A stretch of DNA of 64,000 bases from contig WACJ01000521.1 of assembly GCA_008973525.1 (NCBI GenBank), forward strand, positions 1,302,001 to 1,366,000, in the 5' to 3' direction. This document shows, in pieces, positions 56,901 to 64,000 of the stretch (the stretch's first letter is position 1; every line of letters starts with the position of its first letter). Source of the DNA: Stenopsyche tienmushanensis. Taxonomy: Eukaryota > Arthropoda > Insecta > Trichoptera > Stenopsychidae. Both the position numbers and the translations under genes were made by a program. A model generated the notes under the pieces. That model was given only the letters and a program-made list of their open reading frames with translations, made no database searches and had not been told where the DNA came from.

Positions 56901-59900
56901 GAGAGGAAAGCTAGGCAAGAACTTGATGATCATCGACAACAGGCAAGAAGAGCTCAGGTGAAACACATTTCATTAACTCTTTGCACTCGGCTGTCGGAAT
57001 ATGATCGACATTGTAAGTCAGTCACCTAGTGACTTCAATGCCAATAAAATATTGGCAAATCGATAGTGTGATGGGTATACTGTCATTTTTTAGATTTTAA
57101 TATGAATTTTATAAACAAACATTTACAAAAGCTAAAAGTAGTTATGTATTATATAAATATACAGTGTAAACTTTATTGTTAAAAACTATGAAATCATTTT
57201 AGATTTGTGATTGATTTATTAAATTTAAACCAATAAATAACTTTGATATTGATTGAATAATGAAATATTTTCACCATAAGTAATACCATATTTAATGGGA
57301 AAATCTAAGAAATATCATTTTTATTATAAAATTGAAATAAAATTAACAAATCATAAACATTTAACAATGCAATATTTTGTGTAATAATTGCTGCAAGTAA
57401 ATAAATAATATATGTTTTAAATTCTGTGTATATTTATATAATGCCAGGAGTATAAACTCAAAAATTGCTTTGAGCTGTTCTACCTGATGAAAAAGGGTTT
57501 CGAGTGCAAAGAGTTAATTCTAAGCTGACATCAGAAATAATAGCATTTATTTGATTAAACGAATATATACTTTTTACCGTCATTGACTTGAGGAGTGCTC
57601 TTTTGATGTTAGCTACTGGAAATTCAGTAATATAAAAATGAAATTGAAATATTTGGAAGTTCAATTTTTCTATTCATTTTTGTGTGGATCTAGAAATGGA
57701 TATTTTTTTGTGTCGCTTATTCCCGACTCGAATATCGATTTTTACATCGTGAAAATTTACAGGAAAGCAAAAAAGAAGAGAAACGAAAACTTGCCGACGA
57801 GGATGCGATTAGAAAAATTAAACAATTAGAGGAACAAAAGTATGAATTACAGAAACAAATATCATCACAAAAACCGGCGGGAGATGGTGCTTGGCCTCCC
57901 GGTACATTTAGCAGACCTTTTGCTGGATCACATGTTCGTATATCTTCTTTTTTTTGTCAATATCATTGAACTGCAGGGATATCCAAAGTAGGGATTTTGA
58001 AGTCTCGTCTTTTTCAAAGTCCTGAGATTTCCTTGGACTTATTTTCTCTTCAATTACGTACAGATTTTTTTCAGTTATGTAAATATTTATGTGTAACGGT
58101 GAAAATATTTGTGCAGATAAGGATATTTGTCCTTCATATAAAATCATTTGATAAGTTTATAGGATGACTAATAAAACAACAACTTTTTTTTTAATAAACA
58201 ATGATTTTTTGATTCCTTCAAGATACATTCATTCCTATGCTTCACTAACATTTCGATTCCTTTTTTTTAGAACTTATTTGTTAAAAAATTTGAGGAGGCT
58301 ATTCAATGTTGCAATTGACTTGTGACACAGTGTCTTAGTGAAAGAGCACTTTTTTTTCCTTAATTTGGGCTGGATGGTCACACTATCAGCACTATCTCTA
58401 TCTAATCTTTGACTCTGTTCAATAGAGAAATAAATATCCTTGTTTATGCCCAAACCATTAGATATCACAGTTCCTTAAGGATGTTTTAGTGCCCGCTTAA
58501 AAGATCTGTTGACTCGTCCTGGTACCTTCATGAGATGGGTTGCTCCAAACAACTCGTAGCAGCCGCCTTTAAAATATAATCATAACCCACATTAAATAGA
58601 AACCAACACAATTACGCCCTCTGCTGGAGACCCTCAGTTACCGCTGCACATCTATACTGTGACTCGTGCACAATTATACAGCTTAAATAGCTGTGTAGCT
58701 GAACTCTCTACCTATCTTTTTACATCTTTTCGAACTTCCTTCCTATCTGTTTTGCGCAATGCGCTCAGTCATCAGATGGATCCGTATGCAGTCCTCTCGG
58801 GGCACATTAAATTAGTCGTACACTAGACTAGTATCGTTAGATACGGGAGCTGTTGCAGGCCCTTCCTTCTTCCTTCCTCCTTTTTTTAATTTAGGGTCAT
58901 GTTTTCGCAATTCCTTCCATCTAAATACACTAATAACACCATAAAACATTCTCTATTGATGGTTCTTCCTTTCTCAAGGTAATCAATTAATAAAATACCG
59001 CACACATCCTGAAACATGATGTCGGTGAACGATCGGTGCGAATTTTGACCAATGGTCAAAGGTTTTTTTTTGACCAATGGTCGAACATGTGATGATGCAG
59101 CATATGCATCACCGGCCACGAAAGTGTTAAGATGTCAGTTATCTCACGCAACCAATTTACGATCCGCTAAAACTATTTTATAGACTTTGTTTTCTTGACA
59201 TATGAACTTATTGCAAGTTTTTTCAATTTATGTTTATGAATGTTTGTTTTTGCATTGATGTTGTTAGTTGTGAACTTGTCAGAATTTGAACTGAACTGAT
59301 TGCGTCGTTCCAGATGTATCTTCTAATGCCCAATATCTGAATACTCAATAAATAAACATAATATTTTCATTTCAGAAATATATGTTGTATGTATAACAAC
59401 GATTATGATCACAGTATTATGCAATCGCGCTTGTTTTTTCGTAAGTCAAGGATTGTAATGCAATTTTTTCGCAAAATATTGCTTCGATTAATTGGCAATG
59501 CATAAAAAATGTTTCTGTGTACAATTAGTTAGATTTTTTAAATATATGTCTGTAGTTACTGTAAACTTCTATATAATACAAATTGCTGCGTAATGCATGA
59601 ACCGCGTTATACGGGAGTTTTATGAAGGCTTCCATGTAATACAGATTCATAAAACACATAATGCATCAAGCGCGTTATACGGAAGTCTACTTTATTTGTG
59701 ATCTAAACTCAGTTGGTATTTTACTTGAGTTAGTATATACTCTTAAGTTATTATAATTTATTAATATGAATTGGGTTGATTAAGATTGGTCAGCAACCTC
59801 ATCTGTAAGTACAGAGATGTCTCATGTAAAAAACATGTTTTACGCAAATAAAAAAACATTTTTTTATATGCAAATGTAGATTTTTATGATAATTGTAAAA

Positions 59901-60969
59901 TTGTAATTGCAGGAAGAAGAAGCACTTTTAAATGAGATGGAAGTAACGGGTCAAGCTTTTGAAGATATGCAGGAGCAAAATTCTAGGTTAATACAACAAC
60001 TTCGTGAAAAAGATGATGCCAACTTCAAACTGATGACGGAAAGAATCAAAGCTAATTCACTACATAAATTACTTAGGGAAGAAAAACAATTACTTCAAGA
60101 ACAGGTATGGTATATTATTATCTATTTGAGATATTAGGCTTATTTAAAGGCAATTCCAGGCAAGGCATCCCACCGGTTAGGGGAACACTGGTTTAAACCA
60201 CCGATGACACTTGTTTATTTTCTGAAATAAATAATAACAAAATTTACTCCTTTACTGGACCGTGTCTCGAAGATATTTTGATTACATTTTTGTTCCTTAA
60301 TGTATTGAATCCATTTGCTATTTGAAAATTGAAATTCTTGTTTAATTTTAAAGGTGAAATTATTTGTTAAATTTTCAGGTATTAACACGAGATCAACAAA
60401 TTGAATCAATGAATTTAGTTACTCGGAAGTTAGAAGAGAAAGAAAGACTTCTGCAAAATACACTGAGTGCTGTTGAAAAAGAGCTTGTATTACGGCAGCA
60501 GGCAATGGAAATGCATAAACGAAAAGCGATAGAATCTGCCCAATCCGCTGCTGACCTAAAATTACATTTAGGTATTATTTCGTTTGTTATTTAATATTCT
60601 ATTGGGACCTTTTAAATGTTTACAAGTGTTTAGATTATCAATGACTAGCTTATTGATATCCTATACTTTCAATAGACTAATCAAATATTCATCTCTTTTA
60701 ACTGCCAACGACTCACCGGCGAATTGCATTTGTACGCGCTGATGAGTCATTGGCAGTTAAAAGGTTAAAGAGTTTTATTGTGTCAGTGAGCTTAATTTAG
60801 TTATATGTATAAATATTTTCTTTTTGTATAATAATTCAAATGGTATTTGCTAAATAATACAATTTTTTTTACAGAAAAATACCATGCACAGATGAAGGAA
60901 GCGCAACAAGTTGTCGCTGAGAAAACTAGTGCACTTGAAGCAGAAGCATACAAGACTAAAAGACTTCAT
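47482..60969 (+). CDS. Bre1: Bre1, E3 ubiquitin ligase for histone H2B (14 exons, 3' end off window)
   Basis: Exons: 47482-47643, 47742-47928, 48079-48267, 49521-49753, 52842-53108, 53176-53349, 53431-53688, 54893-55096, 55191-55387, 56804-56957, 57763-57933, 59913-60104, 60379-60571, 60875-60969. All junctions are GT-AG and phase-consistent, giving 892 codons. The start GGC ATG G is followed by [14 protein letters not shown] and [20 protein letters not shown], the conserved Bre1/RNF20 N-terminus. Most of the rest is coiled coil ([59 protein letters not shown]). Exons 8-9 encode a polar, poorly conserved linker. With its E2 (Rad6/UbcD6), Bre1 monoubiquitinates H2B in the nucleus, promoting H3K4 methylation and transcription elongation. 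The RING finger and about 100 C-terminal residues are missing and must lie beyond 64000. Exons 1-4 are GC-rich, exons 5-14 AT-rich. Confidence 0.92.
48482..49350 (-). mobile_element. mariner remnant in Bre1 intron 3
   Basis: The minus strand reads [19 protein letters not shown] then [12 protein letters not shown], the mariner DD34D catalytic part with decay. One end is marked by TCGGGTGTGTGAATAAGTTC (48482), which looks like a terminal repeat. The other end is not clear. Confidence 0.6.
50290..51000 (-). mobile_element. pogo/Tigger transposase remnant in Bre1 intron 4
   Basis: The minus strand has [14 protein letters not shown], then [33 protein letters not shown] (50870-50600) and the C-terminal [14 protein letters not shown] (50340-50298). 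This is the order in Tigger/Jerky-type DDE transposases. Stops are present. A second fragment with [14 protein letters not shown] and EELQELD, like a Tigger C-terminus, lies at about 52030-51930. Confidence 0.75.
51102..51362 (-). mobile_element. mariner N-terminal fragment in Bre1 intron 4
   Basis: 86 open codons with [20 protein letters not shown], then [19 protein letters not shown], the second helix-turn-helix of mariner transposases. It sits between two Tigger-type fragments. Confidence 0.6.
51890..52180 (-). mobile_element. Second Tigger-type C-terminal fragment, Bre1 intron 4
   Basis: The minus strand reads [20 protein letters not shown], resembling the acidic C-terminal helix of Tigger/Jerky transposases. 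Decayed, no ends found. 52200-52840 is unannotated intron. Confidence 0.45.
54110..54790 (+). mobile_element. Rearranged mariner remnant in Bre1 intron 7
   Basis: The plus strand has [20 protein letters not shown] at 54160-54230 (the first catalytic Asp region), then the N-terminal [20 protein letters not shown] and [16 protein letters not shown] (54334-54490), then [18 protein letters not shown] and [11 protein letters not shown] (54543-54690). The middle part precedes the N-terminal part, so this is either two insertions or a rearranged one. Confidence 0.75.
55388..56803 (+). other. Bre1 intron 9, nothing recognised
   Basis: 1.4 kb of intron without a recognisable element or gene. Confidence 0.5.
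56973..57517. mobile_element. Non-autonomous piggyBac-type element in Bre1 intron 10
   Basis: The body is 56977-57513 (537 bp) with perfect 13-bp inverted ends CTCTTTGCACTCG and CGAGTGCAAAGAG, each bordered by TTAA (56973-56976, 57514-57517). No coding capacity. TTAA duplication and short inverted repeats fit the piggyBac superfamily. Confidence 0.75.
58880..59119 (-). mobile_element. mariner fragment in Bre1 intron 11
   Basis: The minus strand reads [20 protein letters not shown] then [11 protein letters not shown], the mariner segment between the first and second catalytic Asp. The rest of the intron (57934-59912) shows nothing clear. Confidence 0.65.
60698..60760. mobile_element. 55-bp MITE flanked by TTAA, second copy
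   Basis: Element 60702-60756, starting CTGCCAACGACTCACCGGCG and ending ATGAGTCATTGGCAG, with TTAA at 60698-60701 and 60757-60760. Inverted relative to the copy at 2775-2837, same length. Confidence 0.7.
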
Positions 60970-62590
60970 GTAATAATTTTTCATAAATCAATTAACCATT
61001 ATCAATTTTTAAAGATATTGTTGCGTGGACGTAGAGTACATGGCAACGAAAACTTTTGTATTTGTTAGTGGACCCTTAAATTTAGCTTTGTGTTAAATAA
61101 TTTGTTAAAATTCGTGCGCATTGCAAGATGCATAGCATCTGATATAAATATCGTGTCTCAGTGATAAGCAGTGGACCTTCAGCCCCGCTTTCGAAATAAG
61201 ACAATAGCAATGAAATGCGGCCTGGATGTCTTCATCTAGCACCAGAATTAGCGCAACGGTTAGACGGTTACATTCGGAACTAAGACGCTTGCGAAATAAT
61301 TATGCTTAGATGTTTGATTGATGGTATTAAAGTGCCGACTTCGCAAGCCTAATAAATCAGATCAGAATTCGGAATCTGATAATTAATCGGGCTTATCTTT
61401 ATCAAAATTTGATCTATCGTGGAGATTTTTACAGCGTTGGATTCCTTGAAGCCCAAGAAATCTAGTCGAAATAATTACGGGATGAATACGAGCAAGTTGT
61501 ACCGCATAAACGGGAAACTTGATCGGCAAATCTTAGAAGCCGATTTACTCGCGCCGCAAGCGTGATATATATCCAAAAAATTATCTGTTTGTCCTGGACG
61601 AAATCTGTGAAAGTTTGGTGGAAATCGCACAAGTAGTTTGGGAGATAGGGAAATGCAGGTTTCCATAGACGCTATTGCAATGGTGGCTGGGTGAACTTCC
61701 GCCGGTCGGCTTCTGATGATGCTGGTATGTAAGGGTCCATGCCCTTACTGGGTCCTCTTCTTTTTGATTTGGACTCTGGATGAGAGATATCCTTGGAGCA
61801 GCGCTGGATTCTTTGGTTGCAAAATCCAGGACTCTGAGATTGAATTCTGTGCTTAAAATCGTCTAGTGGGTTGCCGCCGCTATCACCGTGCCTGCCACTC
61901 TCACACGCTACCTGTCACCGTACGTATGCATACCTGCCGCCCCTTGTTTGCTCGCAGTTTGCCGTTGTGCTGTACATGCAGACTTTTCTTTGAACTCCTG
62001 TGGCTTTAGTTTCGGACTCTTTCGGTATCGGATCAAATAATCCTGATGGAACTGTTGTTGGTCATTGGCGTTTCGTTGACCAGGTAGACTGACACGAACA
62101 CAACAACGAAGGATTCTGATCTCTGCATGTCAAGCAGGGATCAACGCATCAATATCTTTTACAAATTGCTTGTATATATTCAGTCTATTAACCTTTTTGA
62201 TGGATATTTTTGCGTATTATTGTTCGGATTCAACTGATATAGAAAGTGTGAAGAAATTAACAAGTATTATGTGCTATCAACAGTGTTAAGGTTTATTTAT
62301 TTATTGATATACAAGCTAAACTCGCACCGTGCAGTCCTGAGAGAAAAGTGGATTTGTGTGGATGATGAGCTAATATAGCATCCACATTTACGTCAACTCT
62401 TAAAGGGTCAACGCATTGGTTACGAGAGTCACAATGTGCTTTGACTGCTGCGGTTAGGCGTTTGCGGCAAAATTGCAAAACACATTTTTACACAAAAATT
62501 GTCTTATCTCTTAAAGTAAAAGGGAAATTTTAACCAAGAGTTAGTGAACTTATTCAACTATTGATTCTTCTTCTTTGTGTTGTATCCTTC
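60970..62590 (+). other. Bre1 intron 14, unannotated part
   Basis: No Bre1 exon continuing the KTKRL coiled coil or encoding a RING C-x2-C pattern is visible here or on to 64000. No other gene is supported. Confidence 0.5.
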
Positions 62591-62599
62591 ATGTCTGAG

Positions 62600-63060
62600 A
62601 ATCGTGACGTTTGTGTCAATCATAGTGTCGACTGTTCTCCAATACCCTCTGTGACCTGCAAAGTGTTTGAATCAATGGAAAGTCGGTGGGACTCCTGTTC
62701 TGGTCGGATCATCGGATAGAAGCTCTTTCTTTTCTGTGGCAACCTTCTACATGGCCTTTCGACATTATTGTCTGCTCTGCGTGCGATGTGTCTAAAGAAT
62801 TGTAAGACACGTCTTAAGCATGTGGTTTTGACAGTCATTGGGAAGATAGTGCAGCGGTTTCCCGTTGCCTTTTGTACCGCAGTAGATTTTATTTGGAGCG
62901 GTGGTACTGACTCGCCACTGCCCTGAGGTTGTCATTTTGTTGTGCGATGCTTTATAGAGTGAGTCTTTAAAACGAGATTCCAGATTACAGAAAAACAGGC
63001 AAAGGTAATTGGTTGGACTATGTACTAATTTGCGGGGAGTTTGTATGGCCACATGCTCTT
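62600..63060 (-). mobile_element. RTE-type LINE 3' remnant in Bre1 intron 14
   Basis: The minus strand has LRRVLQFFRHIARRADNNVE (62810-62750), a hallmark near the C-terminus of RTE-type ORFs, and upstream GTKGNGKPLHYLPNDCQNH. The frames are mixed. The phrase GGCAACGGGAAACC is shared with the SINE at 26316-26805. Confidence 0.6.
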
Positions 63061-63244
63061 ACAAGCAACCCCTCTTTAGTGCCGAATAATCCTGTAATTT
63101 TTGCCTTATATAAAATTATTCACCAAAATGAATTTATCTTATTTAGAGAAGTTTGAGTCTTTGAGTCACTTATGTTGATTTTCATTTTGATGAGTTTCGT
63201 CAATGTGAGATAAGATTTGAAGTGTCCGCAAAGATGGTATGCAT

Positions 63245-63620
63245 AAACTTATCTGGCAAAATCATTATCATTATAGTGCAGCCACAAACAGTCCACTGCA
63301 GAGCTATGGACCTCTTTAATATCCATTCACAGGAAGGGTTTACATCCATCTCGTCTGTATCATATATTCACCTAGCAGGTCTCCTAAATGACCGTATTGA
63401 CAAACGCTTTCACCACCGTCTCAATAGGGAGTTCGAGAGGTTTGTAAAGACTGAGTGGTTTTCTTCGGGAGACATTGGAAAACTACTCTAGATGATTTTG
63501 ATTCTACTAAAAAAGGCTTTCTGGAGTGTAGTCCCTCCTTTCCTTGTTAGGGCGTTGCCGGTATAGGGTGAAGACATACATGACGCTTAAGTACATCTCA
63601 GATTCGCTCCTACACCAATC
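63245..63620. repeat. Dispersed repeat, inverted partner of 42030-42580
   Basis: Aligns with the reverse complement of 42120-42580 with scattered mismatches and some deletions. Non-coding. The remaining 63620-64000 shows nothing recognised. Confidence 0.6.
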
Positions 63621-64000
63621 CTGTCCATGTGCAACTTATCCATCTGACGCAATAATCAAGTATTATTTGCTGACGCATGACGGTATTTGACGTAACTGTG
63701 CGACAATGTTCCTGGGTCAATTGAAGTCGCATAAAGGCCATGTTTCTGTTAGTGATGAAAAATTGACCACCACGGGTTCTCATGCAGAGTGGTGATGTTT
63801 TCAACCGACCTTGCATTTCAAATCAATTGATTAATTTGGCTATCAAACGTCCAATAATGTGTGGTATTTTTCTCGGAGCCCTGAATTTGATCATTTTATT
63901 ATTCAACACTTAGTAACAAATTTCGATTGTCCATATTGAAACATCCTGTATATTTTATATAAATTATTGAAAAACTTATAATAATTTAAACTATTAATTG

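Noticed and set aside
60970..64000. The RING-finger exon of Bre1
   Set aside because: Looked for the continuation of KTKRL and a C-x2-C ... C-x-H RING pattern on the plus strand; none seen, so it must lie outside the window.

Overview
The window looks like nuclear DNA from an insect. It is AT-rich, has one spliced gene (Bre1) with canonical GT-AG introns, and is full of mariner, Tc1, pogo/Tigger, piggyBac, hAT, R1-type and RTE-type element remnants. Its caspases most resemble Dredd, the initiator caspase of the insect Imd immune pathway. The species cannot be named from the sequence alone.

From about 2.9 to 46.2 kb there are ten Dredd-like caspase loci, all on the minus strand in one tandem array. 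All are single-exon (called D1 to D10 here, left to right): D1 2944-4461, D2 7022-10104, D3 10863-12371, D4 16878-17900, D5 20704-22191, D6 29383-30861, D7 33481-34505, D8 35192-36715, D9 39189-40685, D10 44705-46210. D1-D8 form a young, closely related clade. D9 and D10 are divergent and older. Only D1, D3, D8 and D10 keep both the catalytic His (SHG) and Cys (QACRG or QACRE). The other six lost catalysis in six different ways: D2 is split by a LINE and has Cys to Ala; D4 has an in-frame deletion of the whole p20; D5 has Cys to Ser; D6 has His to Asn; D7 has a deletion plus frameshift; D9 has degraded active-site and S1-pocket motifs. D4, D5, D6 and D9 keep full open frames. The array therefore looks like a mix of active initiator caspases and prodomain-bearing pseudo-caspases that could act as c-FLIP-like decoys or scaffolds in immune signalling. 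That role is inferred, not shown.

The array grew by repeated segmental duplication. D1 and D6 share a 3' flank carrying the same mariner, D5 and D7 lie in a shared block of about 3-4 kb, D3 and D4 share 3' flanks, and D2 joins a D5-like 5' half to a D8-like 3' half. A fragment of RTE-type LINE lies just upstream of several copies and may have helped unequal exchange. Between 22.4 and 29.1 kb, between D5 and D6, is a pile of nested LINEs, a tRNA-derived SINE with target-site duplications, and a mariner.

From 47.48 kb to the right edge runs Bre1 (plus strand), the E3 ligase for histone H2B monoubiquitination. Fourteen exons encoding 892 codons can be placed; the RING-finger exon lies beyond the window. 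Its 5' end and first exons are strongly GC-rich and the later exons AT-rich. Its long introns hold mariner, Tigger, piggyBac-type and RTE-type remnants. D10 and Bre1 are divergently transcribed about 1.3 kb apart.
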